Below, piece after piece: positions 49,443 through 60,637 of a DNA stretch of 64,000 nt. The stretch spans positions 43,497,935 through 43,561,934 of the forward strand of contig NC_058338.1 in assembly GCF_905475395.1 (NCBI RefSeq), written 5' to 3'. How positions within the stretch are numbered: the first letter of the stretch is position 1; each line of letters opens with the position of its first letter. Made by a program: the position numbers and the translations under genes. This DNA is from Chrysoperla carnea (Eukaryota > Arthropoda > Insecta > Neuroptera > Chrysopidae). The notes under the pieces were generated by a model. That model ran no database searches and was not told the origin of the DNA. It worked only from the letters and a program-made list of their open reading frames with translations.

Positions 49443-49505
49443 AATAGGCGAATATGTTATAAAAAAAAAGTGGGATAAAATATATAACATGTTCTCCTGT
49501 TACAA
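49443..49505. repeat. Miniature inverted pair of the TAATAGGAGAACATG ends
   Basis: GTAATAGGCGAATATGTTATA-type sequence faces TATAACATGTTCTCCTGTTAC about 60 bases away, with only 'aaaaaaaagtgggataaaa' between. It looks like two terminal sequences with almost the whole interior deleted. A further single copy (GTAATAGGAGAATATG) lies at 49565. Confidence 0.6.
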
Positions 49506-49772
49506 AATTTCAAATTTTAGTCTTAACGAGCGATTTTTTAATTTTATAAATACAAATTTTAATATTTTGTAATAGGAGAATATGATTTTAAAGAGTGAAA
49601 TATATTTATGATTATTTAAATTCCCACCCCCTGACAGAATAGTGATTTGTGACATATGTATAATTGACATTATTTATAACAAGAGGGTGGGTTATATAGA
49701 TAATTTAAACTATAAAAAGAGTGGGAAATTTTTAACATCAGGAAAAATTCATTTAATTTAAAAGTAAAAATG

Positions 49773-49848
49773 TCAACCACACCAGGATACGAACCAGCGT
49801 ACTTTGGTTTCAGAAGCAATTGCTATTCCCACACAGCCAACCGTCTTG
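49773..49848 (-). mobile_element. tRNA-like sequence (A and B boxes)
   Basis: The minus strand shows 'ggttggctgtgtgggaatag' (A-box region) and 'ctggttcgtatcctggtg' (B box matching GGTTCGANTCC apart from one base) at tRNA spacing. The acceptor arms pair only partly. It is the third such unit within 3.3 kb, each of different sequence. Confidence 0.55.
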
Positions 49849-50253
49849 TTTATAATCATATAATTAACTTAATACTTACCTTTATTAAAAAATTAATTAA
49901 TTCATAATTTTGTTCTGAAAGAAAAAATAGGGTAGAAAATTTAAAAAATAAAACAAAATTTAAAATATAAAATAAGTAAAATTCTATCACTTTAATATAA
50001 TAATAATAATAATATAGGGTGTCCTAAAATTAACGTCTGATTCGAACTTCTTGCGTTAATTTTTCAACACTCCTTTATAAAGCAAAATATATACTTTCTT
50101 ATAAATACTACTATTTAAACCATAGAGATATGAAGATAGCGAACGCTAGCCTGCAAGTGGATGCGATATGCGAAGCAAGAGAGAAGACTGCTAGTAAATT
50201 CCCCTACGTCCTTGTCTAATACATATACTTATACTTACTAATATATATATATA

Positions 50254-50656
<403 letters not shown>

Positions 50657-50859
50657 AGTATATATCTAAATATGATTATGACAAGGACACAGGAGAACTC
50701 ACTGACAGTTTTCTCTCTCATTTATGATATCGCATCCACTTACAGGCTAAGAGATCCCTCGCGTTCTCTATATATGTATAATTAATATTCTATGAAATAA
50801 AAAGGTAAGGTACAAGAGGTAAATAAAAAAAAAATATTCATAAAGAAAAGCGGTTTTCC

Positions 50860-51162
50860 AGATAAGAATGGTTAAAGTTGCATTTGAATTTCAAGCACTG
50901 CGATTATACCCATTACTTTATTGATTTGAAATTTGGATATGTTATAAGTATACTCATATTCTACCTGCCCTGGTTAATTTTCGGAAATCCTGTTTATTTT
51001 TACAATTTTCATTGTGAATATTAACAGGATATATTTTCGAAAAATAAAAGTAACCAGGGCAGATAGAATATGAGTACCTATAACATATCCAAACAAATCG
51101 ATAGAGTAATGGGTATAATCTTAGTGCTTGAAATTTAAATGTAACTTTAACCATTCTTATCT
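50860..51162. mobile_element. Foldback element (~300 bp) with ~130-base arms
   Basis: The left arm 'agataagaatggttaaagtt' continues through 'ttataagtatactcatattc' and 'tacctgccctggtta'. It is matched inverted by 'taaccagggcagatagaata', 'ggtataatcttagtgcttga' and 'aactttaaccattcttatct'. A short centre ('tgtttatttttacaattttc') forms the loop. It is noncoding; the minus frame here is a by-product. Confidence 0.88.
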
Positions 51163-51169
51163 AGAAGAA

Positions 51170-52590
51170 TGATCTAAGACGGATGGGGGGGAGGCTCTAT
51201 AAATAAAAATCCAGGTATCTAAGGAAGCATTTAATTTATTGCTTGTACTCAAGTTTCAGCCAACAATTGCATGAAAGATTTTATATTTTATACATTATTT
51301 TTAGATTTTTTCGGAGAGGGAAGATATTCAAGATAATTACAGATATGATATTTACGTAGTACAAAATTTCAAAACACGTTTAAGTAGACTACTTAATGAT
51401 TATAGTAGATTAACACTATCTATTTAATTTAAAATACTTAAATTACAGTAACCTCTCTGTAATACGATCTTACACTAGTCTGGATTTTCCAAGTCTATTT
51501 TATTATATCATGTTTATAATGTTTGGCATTCACCGGTAACCTTCGTTTCTCAATTATCGAGATCACGAGATCATGTTAAAAAATTTTGAAAAATTGATTG
51601 GGAAATTATACAGCCAACATGTGCTTCAATGATAATGTTTAAAATATTTATGATTAAAAAATCTCTTTTGTTTTTCGAAAGTCGCTCTAGTCGAAGTATT
51701 TTCTAGGATTTTTCGTTTTTTGTATTGTACAAGTTTTGAAACAAATTGTTAATCATAAAATTTTTTGTTTGTCTTATGGTTTTAGTTAGTATGATATTAT
51801 TAAATCAATAGATCCACTATTCGCATCTACAAATTTACTTTTGTCTTTTATAGTTTTGAAGAAATAAGAAACTAAAAGTTATCTTCGTAAAAGTAACCTT
51901 ACTTCATGTAGGTACTTTAATTTTACAAATCACAACTCAAAAGATTTGATGTTTTGTTTCACTAACGCCTTTCTCTCTCTACCTCTTCTAGGAAATCTAG
52001 GAAATGACTGTTTTTTAGATTAATAAGGTCCTATGGTTGTACCTATAGTTAATCTCATCTTCTAGAAAAGTGTAGCAAAAAACTCACTTGTTTCTAATGT
52101 TTCTCATTTTTTTCTGTCTGTGGCTATAAATAATTTTTGGGTGTTTGTGAAACCAAAATAAAACTTAATAATAATAAATCTCTATATCATATCAGAAGTT
52201 AAATAAGAATTTTTCTGGATTTTTCGTGAAAAATTTCAATATTTAAGACATACGTAACATTGTAAAGGTAAGGGAAAAATGCATACAATTCGAAGATGGA
52301 ATAATGCAATTAATCAGAAAATAAGAAATTTTCTGAATATTTCATGTAGAATTCTAATATTTCAATTTTTTATATTATTACAGCTGGAAGCAAAAAAATT
52401 ATATATTAGGACTGAAGGAATGAAAAAAAGGGGTTAAAGGAATGAAACCTAAAATTTGTTAAGTACCATTTTTGAACTTTCCCGTCGATACCTAAAACGG
52501 TGTGTTTTTTTCATTCAAAACAATAATCACATCAGGTCAAGAGTTATTAAGAGTGGATACTTTTGAAATGATCACACTGTATATAATAAG
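51170..52590. other. Gene-free stretch
   Basis: AT-rich sequence without a recognised exon or paired repeat. A short G-run (gggggggagg) lies at 51184. Confidence 0.45.
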
Positions 52591-52595
52591 TTATA

Positions 52596-52767
52596 CTATA
52601 TCTTTTCATTATTATTAAGTTTTTGTACAGTGATTACATTATTTATGTAATAATATTGCCTGTATTTTTAAATTGATAACATAATTAAAGGTTTAGGCAA
52701 TAATATCACATAAATGATGAAGTCAATATAGTGAAAATTCTCAATAATATATAATGAAAAGATATAG
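52596..52767. mobile_element. Small foldback (~170 bp)
   Basis: 'ctatatcttttcattat' faces 'ataatgaaaagatatag', and inside it 'cattatttatgtaataatat' faces 'ggcaataatatcacataaat'. The inner unit can pair around 'tttttaaattgataac'. It is noncoding. Confidence 0.7.
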
Positions 52768-53280
52768 AAGTCATATAAATATTTACGTGCAGGGCGGTAA
52801 ATTCAGTTATCCCTCAGCGAGTAAGTTACCTACCTTTTTATTTTCCTTACAGCAATATGGCGATTTCGAAAACTCGAAATATACATGGTCTGAAATGTTC
52901 CAAATTAATTAGAGTCTACTGTATGTACGTATTTTTAAAGTGGCTAGAAAATTTTTGTTATAATAAACGTAGATTAAGTATGCACAATATGATTTGCGCT
53001 GAAAAAGATAAAATAATCTATAATCTTTAAAAGAAAATCATTATTATATCCTATGCTTATTATTCAAGGTCAAATTTATGCAAACCATTGTTCGTAGTTG
53101 GCATGTACAAATTGTTATTCATATTATGGACTTTTATTTTTCTATTTTTATCCCTTTAAACGTAGTAATATAAAAGTAATATTTTACACCAAAAAAATTG
53201 GGGGTGATTTATCAACGAATCTTTACGTTTAATTTCTCCAAATTACAAAAATCTATTTTTAGCCATTGATTCATCTGTGT

Positions 53281-53570
53281 AGATATATAGCGAAAAAATT
53301 TCGACACAAAAAAGGGGAAGGGGAACGGAGAAGTTGATACCCTCAAAAGATATTTTCTTGACGCTAACTCAACGCCCATACCGATTTTCACTCCTCTGGC
53401 CAAATTTAGAGAGTCTGGAAAGATGCACATAAGCTTAATAGATGCATAATATTTGGTCATAAAAAGGGAAAAAGCGTTAAGAAGTTGACACCCCCGAAAA
53501 TCACTTCCTTGCAACTTACTCAACCTCCATACCAATTTCCAATCCTCTTATCTAATTTGTAAGAGCTATT
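53281..53570. repeat. Two diverged ~165-bp tandem units
   Basis: Both units contain 'aaaaagggaa' or 'aaaaaggggaagg', 'gaagttgayacc', 'tcttgacgctaactcaacgc' (or its variant 'cttgcaacttactcaacctc'), 'ccataccratttyca' and 'ctcctctggccaaattt'. The 107-codon minus frame at 53212-53535 spans them and is therefore repeat-derived. Confidence 0.65.
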
Positions 53571-54134
53571 TAGATGAATGAAGTTTACCCAAGAACAAAG
53601 CTCGTAAAGAAGCCATTTCTATAAAAAAGCCAAGTTTACTATACCAAAACTCGATAAAGATATTGTATCAGACTTCTCCAAAACTCTTTAAATTATGTTA
53701 AAAGGGATTATAAAACGGTTTTATAACACAGTCACATCCCCCTCCGTTGATATTACATAAGTCTTTATTTTCGGGGATAATAAAAAATACGACTAAAAAT
53801 TAACTTGAAAGTTAAGGATCAAAACAATCATATAGCTGTTTTAAAGAAATTATTTTTAATTTTATAATATAAGGTGCGATAGGGACTAAAACAAAAGATT
53901 CTATTTATAAATATACAAATCACAAAATTTTTCTATGATATTATGATAAATAAAGTATAGATTAGTAAGTTATGATGCATATAGACAGTTACGTAGGTAT
54001 ATATCACGCCATTCAATAACACAAATTTCTTTTTTAGCTTGTTTTTTAATTTGAATTAGAAGTGTACTTCGGATAATGATTCAAGTTTTTTGAAAGCTAA
54101 ACATATTTAATTTCTTCAGTAAATCGTTCAAATG

Positions 54135-54198
<64 letters not shown>
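54135..54198. repeat. (TA)n microsatellite, ~60 bp
   Basis: A pure TA run. The flanks 'aatgtataat' and 'accatatggcagtt' do not match each other. Confidence 0.95.
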
Positions 54199-54199
<1 letters not shown>

Positions 54200-54309
54200 A
54201 TATGGCAGTTAGAGGGCCGCAGATGAGGTGCTGGCCTAGGGGGCTTTCAATATTTAACCCACCTAAAAAGTGCACACTGGAAAATTCAGAAGAAGTTTAA
54301 ATATTTAAA

Positions 54310-54470
54310 CAAGTGAAAACAAACAATTGACTGAGTTAATTGTTGAAATACCATGTATAGACAGTTTTGATGACGAAATCGTTTGTTTTTTGACGTCACG
54401 TAAATAAAGAAAGATTTCCACTCTTAAATAGCCACACACACATAACTGATATTCCTATATTAATACATAC
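54310..54470 (-). repeat. Family A right-end fragment, inverted
   Basis: 'caagtgaaaacaaacaattg', 'aattgttgaaataccatgta' and 'tttgacgtcacgtaaataaa' match the right part of the 11.6 kb copy ('tatatgacgtaaaaaaacaa', inverted sense). The homology stops before a poly(A) run. Confidence 0.75.
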
Positions 54471-55091
54471 TACAAGAAAAAAAAAAAAAAAAAAAAAACC
54501 TTTACTGCTAGTGCCTTCTACTTATCAGAGATATTTATCAATTTCAAGTTATGGATACTGTCTAAAAGTGCAATGGTCTTAAGGTACACCACTTTCTCTT
54601 ACCTTAAATGTGTTTTATTCAATCCTGTGTTTGCAGATTGCAGTTTCAAAGCAAAATAGACACTTTTGTAAGCTGAATGAAATTGCTTTGTTTCAAACAG
54701 TTGGCTTTTATTGGATTTCTTCAAAAAAATTTTGTATCCACTCTATGCTTTCAATGCTTCTAAAAAACAAGGAATAATTTCTATCACATTTTCTACTTCA
54801 GCACAAAACGGTTGGGGATGATAGAAAAATTTTATTTTATTTTTTACTTAGAAAGTAAAGCTTTAAATGAACGAGATGTACCACTTAAAATGTTGACTAT
54901 TAGATACTATTGGCTACGGTAAAGGAAAACTTTTCTTTCTAATGAAAAAGGGAAAAAGGCGTTGATACATTGATTGTGAGTTAAATTATTGATGAGAAAA
55001 ATTTACTCCCTTTTATTTTTTATGAACCTAAAAAGCGCGTCTAGAATGCAAAAATTATTTTGCAGGAAATTCAATATTAGCAATAGAAAGA

Positions 55092-55364
55092 TTGTTTTTT
55101 CTCTTAAAAAAGCACTATTATAAGTTGTCATACGTGTTTTTTGACAGAGGTGTTGACGCAAAGGGTCAAATTGACACTTTTGAACGTGTGCTAAATTCTA
55201 TGGCGTTTTTGGGCATGTTTTTGAAACTCGAGTCTAAGAGACAAAATAGAATGGAAGAGTTGAGAGAAAAGACCTTCTCATTTGAAATGAGACCATCAGA
55301 TTTCTGTGCAATTATTGTTAATAGATTGAATCTAAAGCAAAAGAGCCATTCAAAACTAGTTTAA
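55092..55364 (+). CDS. Hypothetical 90-codon open frame
   Basis: The frame contains DRGVDAKGQIDTFERVLNS, then MAFLGMFLKLESKRQNRM, EELREKTFSFEMRPSDF and CAIIVNRLNLKQKS. Its charged, mixed composition is better than most random frames here, and its DNA is less AT-rich than the flanks. No family was recognised. It starts at a non-ATG codon and has no obvious splice acceptor, so it may be a transposon or pseudogene fragment. Confidence 0.25.
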   Translation: MFFLLKKHYYKLSYVFFDRGVDAKGQIDTFERVLNSMAFLGMFLKLESKRQNRMEELREKTFSFEMRPSDFCAIIVNRLNLKQKSHSKLV

Positions 55365-56043
55365 TTGCAAATGAGTCTATTTTTTTTATTAATTTATGAA
55401 AAATTTTAACTGTGTGATTTATGATGTTAATGAAATGACCGATTCAATTTGAATTTTACACACGTGAATGACTAACACGAAAGATTTTATTTATAGACAT
55501 AATATCTCACATTTTTTTCTTTATGATAATACAGAGACACCAGATTAGATTTGATGCCTAACAGTTATCTTTCTGATTATTTTCCGGTATAGGTGGCTAC
55601 ATATACCTATACTGTAAATCATGAGTTTCATTTTTAGCTTGGAAAACAACAATATCGTTCTTTGCACATAGTCACTGCATCAAATTGTTTGCTTTTTCAA
55701 ATTTGTCTGGTGTATGTAAAATTATGTTAAATTAGCCGTTATTAGCCAGCATCTTTGGATAATTTCAACTTTCATCCAAAATAATTCAAAATTAGTGCCA
55801 AGAATGATTGGGTGGAAAATAAAAATATTTAAGTAAAAAACGCATAATTATGAAATGTTTTGAATGCGAAAAAATTAAAATATTAATTCAAAATCAGTTT
55901 AAATCAATTTAAGTTAAAATCAATTTAATGAAAAAATCTACTTATGTACAATAATGAGATTTTTCTGTTGCAAAACAATCAACAATTTTATTTCGAATAT
56001 TTTAACTATAATTTAATTTCATTCACTATTAAATAAATTCGAT

Positions 56044-56109
56044 TTACTCTTCTGGAATTCCTAATTCTTCATTAGTCCATTTTCTAGGATCTGGATATGG
56101 GAATTCGCC
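56044..56109 (-). CDS. NDUFB2: NDUFB2, exon 3 (C-terminus)
   Basis: Acceptor tttattatag|GGC opens GEFPYPDPRKWTNEELGIP, then EE and TAA. This is the diagnostic C-terminus of the family (G-FPYPDPxxWTDEELGIPPD in mammals). AATAAA lies ~50 bases downstream on the minus strand (55992-55987). It joins exon 2 in phase 0 across a 1830-bp intron that contains a MITE and a tRNA-like relic. Confidence 0.95.
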   Translation of the reverse strand, partial: GEFPYPDPRKWTNEELGIPEE

Positions 56110-56692
56110 CTATAATAAAAAAAGTTTTATTTTAGAAAATAATTAAAAACTTTAACCTATAGTAGATCTGACTTAAACCAACGTCTAGAGGTAATATAAA
56201 CTAAGAACGTTCACAGAGATACATATTCTAAAATTTTGCGCTCAAAATTTTAGGTTTTTAAACTTACATACAACCTACAAGGTTGATATTAAATTTGTCT
56301 TTTAAAATGAAACAACCATGATAGAGATCTTTTTTAGATTCCAGGACTCTTCTTGTTCTGAAAAATTTGATCAGTCCGGCACTTATTAGATGCTCTGTAA
56401 TCTGTATGTTTTTTATTACTGTGCTAATTATGCTTAATAAAAGCTTGAATATACTTTGCAGAACTGAGTTGGTAGATTATTGTCTTTGGCATTTTTTTAA
56501 TTCAACATTTATATTTGGTAGAGCATTCATTTACGAACTCTAACCCAAGCCCCTGATAAGTTTGAGTTGACCACACATAATGTGATTGATACGCCTGCAT
56601 GCTCGCCGAAAAGTCTACCTTATCCACACAATATATGAGAAATTACTAGTGAATATTATTATTATATACACAAATAACTTAGTTATGAAATA

Positions 56693-56883
56693 CAGGGTAA
56701 GTCATTTTAATTTATAATGGCTAATAGCTCGTTTTGTAGTAACAAATAAAAAAAAACTTAAGCAAAAGTTTCAGAGTTTGATGGGGGACATCATGTTCTG
56801 GCATCAGATTGGACCTAGTTCTTCGAATTTCTTTATTAGCCATTTTAGATTCTAAACATTATAGATTAAAATGACCCACCCTA
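56693..56883. mobile_element. TA-flanked MITE (~190 bp) in NDUFB2 intron 2
   Basis: The left 'cagggtaagtcattttaatt' with 'tataatggct' faces the right 'cattatagattaaaatgacc' with 'caccct'. TA dinucleotides flank both ends, and the arms are ~28 bases. It is a Tc1/mariner-type non-autonomous element by its TA target. Confidence 0.78.
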
Positions 56884-57587
56884 TATACACCAATGTATGT
56901 ATATAGGGTGTCTATTTAGCTCTCACCTCTTGTAGTAGATATGTACAAACTACTTCATGCACACTAATATAGTTAATGTATAATTTTAATTGTTTATGAA
57001 ATATGCAACCAAATTTTTACGTTGACAAATCACTCAGATTTGTCTGCGAACATATTAGCGTACCAATCACACTATGCCTGGAAGACTTTTTCTAACCCAA
57101 ATTATCAACAGAATAGGGTTTTTTGATGTTTCTTGTTTCTTGGACAAAATAATTATTTCTTGGTGTTCCAAAAGAATCCAAGATTCAAATTAGACACAAT
57201 CTTTGGATATATTCTTATAAACTTATTTTCGTGAGAACTACCTTAAAAACTTACTTTTGCTACATGGAAATTAAGCTCTGAGCATACTTAAGCTCTTATG
57301 CTTAAGAACAGCTCAAAACTTTCTAAGAATTGCAGATAAAAACATCTACCAACAATGAATAAAAGAATTGCAGATAAAAACATCTATACAACTTCAAAAG
57401 AGAAAGCCAAAATCGATTGAACAAAGTGACCAATGTGCCTTGGATTTTAAAACACTCCTGTACATATATTGTCAAAAAAGATTTCTAAACTTTTAGTATG
57501 AGATCATTTATTTTAAATAAAAAACTTTTTTGTTGATATATTACAGATACTACACAGGTATCAAAAATATATAAAATATACAATAGC

Positions 57588-57652
57588 AATCCAACCAGTT
57601 GAGATGTTGGACACAGTATCCAAAGCTCAAGTGTGCGAACCCTGGTTGTTGT
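57588..57652 (+). mobile_element. tRNA-like SINE head in NDUFB2 intron 2
   Basis: 'accagttgagatgttggaca' resembles an A box and 'gtgtgcgaaccctggtt' a B box, ~35 bases apart. The sequence is antisense to NDUFB2. The cloverleaf is imperfect. Confidence 0.45.
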
Positions 57653-57939
57653 TACTCCAAAAAAATGTACGAAGTTGATTAAATTTTACAGTTTCGTCTT
57701 TATCAATTTTTTTTGAGATTATTTTGATGTTAAATCTATCTCCTCCAACTGGAACCTTAAGAAACTGAAGCAAAACAAGAACAAAATTTTTCTTAGCTTA
57801 TAACATTAAAAAAAAACAGTTTGGAAAAACATCCCCAAATGGATAATTAAAGAAATGAAACTTATTTTTTTAAATACTTCAGTGATAATTTGATTGATAT
57901 TATCAATTAGAAAAATTGAGCGGAAATGACTTAACTCAC

Positions 57940-58063
57940 CGTTATGTGTTCAGGTTCTGTAAATAAATGCCATAAAATCCACCACCACATAGTTGCACCA
58001 ACAAAATCTGCAACGAAGTAAGTGGATTTTGGTAATGGTTTTGGTCCTGAGCGATAAACCCAT
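57940..58063 (-). CDS. NDUFB2: NDUFB2, exon 2 (membrane segment)
   Basis: Acceptor cttttgcag|A and donor ACG|GTGAGT enclose 124 bases. The frame gives WVYRSGPKPLPKST, then the membrane helix YFVADFVGATMWWWILWHLF, then TEPEHIT. The W-rich helix matches the family (FxGLMWFWILW in mammals). Intron 1 on its right is only 59 bp. The first base completes the Ala codon begun in exon 1. Confidence 0.95.
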
Positions 58064-58122
58064 CTGCAAAAGGTTAATTTTGAAATGCATGACAAAAAAA
58101 ATTTAATTAAAGAAATACATAC

Positions 58123-58199
58123 GCAGATGAATGACGGACAATTTGTTGACTATTTTTAAATGCTACATTTTTAGCAATTTTCATCCCAAGGGACAACAT
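58123..58199 (-). CDS. NDUFB2: NDUFB2, exon 1: complex I subunit NDUFB2, 88 residues
   Basis: The three exons encode NADH:ubiquinone oxidoreductase 1 beta subcomplex subunit 2 (AGGG), a small single-pass accessory subunit of respiratory complex I in the inner mitochondrial membrane. Exon 1 gives MLSLGMKIAKNVAFKNSQ, then QIVRHSSA, a basic presequence-like stretch. Donor TCTGC|GTATGT. The membrane helix is at residues ~41-60 and the conserved PYPDP..W..EELGIP tail at ~70-86. ATG 58199-58197 is chosen as the first Met; Met6 is an alternative. The whole gene is intact. COA6 lies ~1.7 kb upstream in the same orientation. Confidence 0.95.
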
Positions 58200-58203
58200 G
58201 TTT

Positions 58204-59870
58204 TAATCGTTACTTAATTTCTGTGTTAGAAATTAGTTTTGCAAATTGACTGTTTCTTATATAAGAAATTTTGTCAAGTGCAGCCAACTAGATTTTCTTC
58301 AATTTTGCATTTGAATAACAAAAACTGAAGTACCTGCCACTCAAAAAATACCAACAACTGAAAATCAAAATTTAAATCATATTTTAAGCGCTAATTTTAA
58401 AACTTCTGCGTCATTAATTTGATTTTTGAGGTAGATAGATATTATTTAGATTGTAATATTTTTTTTTTTTAACAAATCAATTTTGTTTATCATAGACTTG
58501 ATTATAAGATCTAAGCTTCTATTTGAGAATTGAAAATGATCTCTTAAAGGGTATAAAAATTGTTTTACTATATAAATATCATTCTTTAGAGAATGATGAC
58601 TCTCATTCAAATTTTCTCTAAATTTTGGAAATATTAGCATGAAGAGTAGAATCTTAATAGTCATAAATCTCAAAAGTTCTTAGGCTTCGGGATGTTTTAT
58701 CTAAAACTTTAGAAAAACATGTGCTGTAATTATTAAACGAATAAGTACAAATAATACAAACAAGAAGTGACTCTTGTCTTTGGTAGAATAAAAAATTCTG
58801 ATGGTAGAATAAAAAAAGCTGTCCGTGACAAATCAATACCTACATAAAATTTCTTTTATTCAAATCAGTGATCAAGAGTTAAATTTTGTAAATTAATTTG
58901 AATAACGTAAACTATTTGTCATAAACAGCTTTAATATTCTAGAGTGCACAAGAGTCTCTATCCAGGGTAGCGTTCCAAGTTTTTAACTCTAAAAATAGTG
59001 CCAGAAACTTACAAGTTAAACCCAAAAGTTACTTTGAATGTTTATTTGTCATAAACTAATAATCAAAAGAGTATTGATAATGGAGAGTTGAAACTCGCCA
59101 ACTGGTGATAAAAAATTATACTAATAAAATCAGAAGTAGACCCGAATTCAGTAGTTACAATTTCGACTACCAGATGGCAATACTTATACTTACCATTTTT
59201 TAACTTTAATTCAAATTAAAGTTAATGATATAATTGTAGGGAATTTATGAAGACTCAGGCATCACAAATATACAGGGTGAAATTCGAGCAATAAGCTTTA
59301 TCGATAAAAATACTTCAAGCAAAGAATGTTGGGTGTGTAGGCAGACATCTTACGCAGGCATTAAATTTGAACGAGGTTTTCAAGCACAATGAAAGGCTCA
59401 TTCTACTCCATAACTGATAATAGATAGATTAACACTTTAAATTAGAAAGTTGTATTGATTAAAAATTCCATATTAAATTAATCAACTAATCCGAACGTCA
59501 ATTATTAACTTCGTTTCAGTATCTTATTCTTAACTCTTAAACCGAAAAATATTTCGTTTTTTTTCTAAGTGAAACTGAGTTAAAACTACAGGGCGATCTA
59601 GAATTGTCATTTGGAGCGAGTCTCAATGAAAACTACCTAATCATCAGCTAAAATTGTTATTTGAATTAATTTCAAAAATTTGATATTTGTAAGGCATGAG
59701 TCAGTCGTAACAACACTTTGTTTAGGTTAAACACCGTTCTATTTAAAGCTTTCGAATAAAAACAAATCTGTTTTATTTTCAACTTATCTAATGATTCGAC
59801 TAGTATATTTATACAAAAACTTATGTACAACGTTTCATAAGAACTTAACAATAATAAATATACAATTCTT
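58204..59870. other. Intergenic region between COA6 and NDUFB2
   Basis: It holds the NDUFB2 promoter on the minus strand, but no recognised element. The 75-codon minus frame at 58446-58673 and that at 58654-58836 show no motif. Words resembling MITE ends ('acagggtgaaattcgagc' at 59272, 'acagggcgatctagaa' at 59589) lack partners. Confidence 0.45.
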
Positions 59871-59875
59871 CTAAA

Positions 59876-60118
59876 TTACTTTAAGGTTTCAATTGGTTCA
59901 TATCCTTCTTTTTCCATTTTATCCTTAAATTTTAAGTATTTATGCCTTCGATCGAAATATTTGATCCAAGTAGAAGGGCATTTCGTTTCATACAATTTTC
60001 TTAATTCCAAGCAAGGATCAGGTACATCTTTACGTGATGCATTTTCGTCCAAACATTTCCAATATTCGTCTCTTGAATTCCAACAACTATTTCGCTCGTC
60101 TTTACTGGGGAAAGACAT
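59876..60118 (-). CDS. COA6: COA6, cytochrome c oxidase assembly factor 6 homolog (80 residues)
   Basis: A single-exon coding frame from ATG 60118 to the stop at 59876. COA6 is a small twin-Cys protein of the mitochondrial intermembrane space, needed for copper delivery to COX2 in complex IV assembly. The first pair C12..C22 is CX9C (CWNSRDEYWKC) and the second C36..C47 is CX10C (CLELRKLYETKC), the exact COA6 arrangement. The conserved tail CPSTWIKYFDRRHKYLKFK then follows. The length matches the human protein (79). An acceptor-like ttattccag six bases before the ATG suggests an intron in the 5' untranslated region. AATAAA lies ~100 bases after the stop. COX6B is the nearest alternative, but its second pair and tail differ. 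Confidence 0.93.
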   Translation of the reverse strand: MSFPSKDERNSCWNSRDEYWKCLDENASRKDVPDPCLELRKLYETKCPSTWIKYFDRRHKYLKFKDKMEKEGYEPIETLK

Positions 60119-60124
60119 TTTATT

Positions 60125-60637
60125 CTGGAATAAATGAATTCGGTCATTAATTTATCTTTTGGTAATTATAAGAAGAGTAGTACTTTCGTTAACGAAACAA
60201 GTTTCAATTCGAAGCAGTAAACAACTAATTAGACATTACGAAATATTCTTTAGGCTATGAAGCAGTCTCATATTCTGACATAAACATTTATGTACTCAAG
60301 CATAAAATTTTTTTTTATAATTTTTTATTGCATTTGTATTTGCAGAAAGAAGTTTGCAAATAAGTCCAAGAACGAAAATTTTTTCATAGTGGTCCATTCT
60401 TTTAACCAAATATGATAAAGGAATTTAATTTTTCTAATAAGAATGTTTTTTCTGTGATTTTCAAATACACCTGGAAGATTTTTACTTTTTATATACTTAT
60501 ATACTTGCTTCAACAATATAGCGATAAAAAGTTCGGTTTTAGAACTATGAAACTCTAGTAGTAGAGTCGACATATTAAACATTTTTGATCAGCAAATACT
60601 ACGGCGGGTTCCGGCCTGGAAAATTGGCAATTATATA
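60125..60637. other. Upstream region of COA6
   Basis: Expected to hold the COA6 promoter and 5' untranslated exon. The 85-codon minus frame at 60325-60582 has no recognised family and no exon borders. A small GC-rich patch ('acggcgggttccggcctgga') lies just before the TIR element at 60601-60620. Confidence 0.4.

Larger units (their letters stand above)
46843..49456. mobile_element. 2.6 kb inverted-arm element with AATTGGTCA arrays
   Basis: The arms 46843-47144 and 49139-49456 are inverted copies. Both start at a CATGTTCTCCTATTACAAAAT-type end and then share 'gctccgcgatcttagcacct', 'ggtataattggtcaatcgaa' (strand-dependent) and 'gcgcgatcgggaagcattcg'. Each arm carries AATTGGTCA or its complement about five times, plus GGTCAG variants. 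The right arm has an extra ~65-base block containing a second 'tagcacctcatt'. The interior holds a foldback, a tRNA-like unit, a family A copy and a large palindrome, all apparently inserted. No transposase was seen. Confidence 0.65.
53580..55090. other. Mostly gene-free stretch with simple repeats
   Basis: It holds a TA microsatellite, a family A end fragment and a ~22-base A run at 54478-54499. At 54637 a good acceptor (gtgtttgcag) opens 47 codons (IAVSKQNRHFCKL...) to a stop. An overlapping frame is open for a similar length, so coding is undecided. Confidence 0.4.

Noticed and set aside
53212-53535. 107-codon minus-strand frame
   Set aside because: It spans two diverged tandem repeat units, so its openness comes from repeat sequence.
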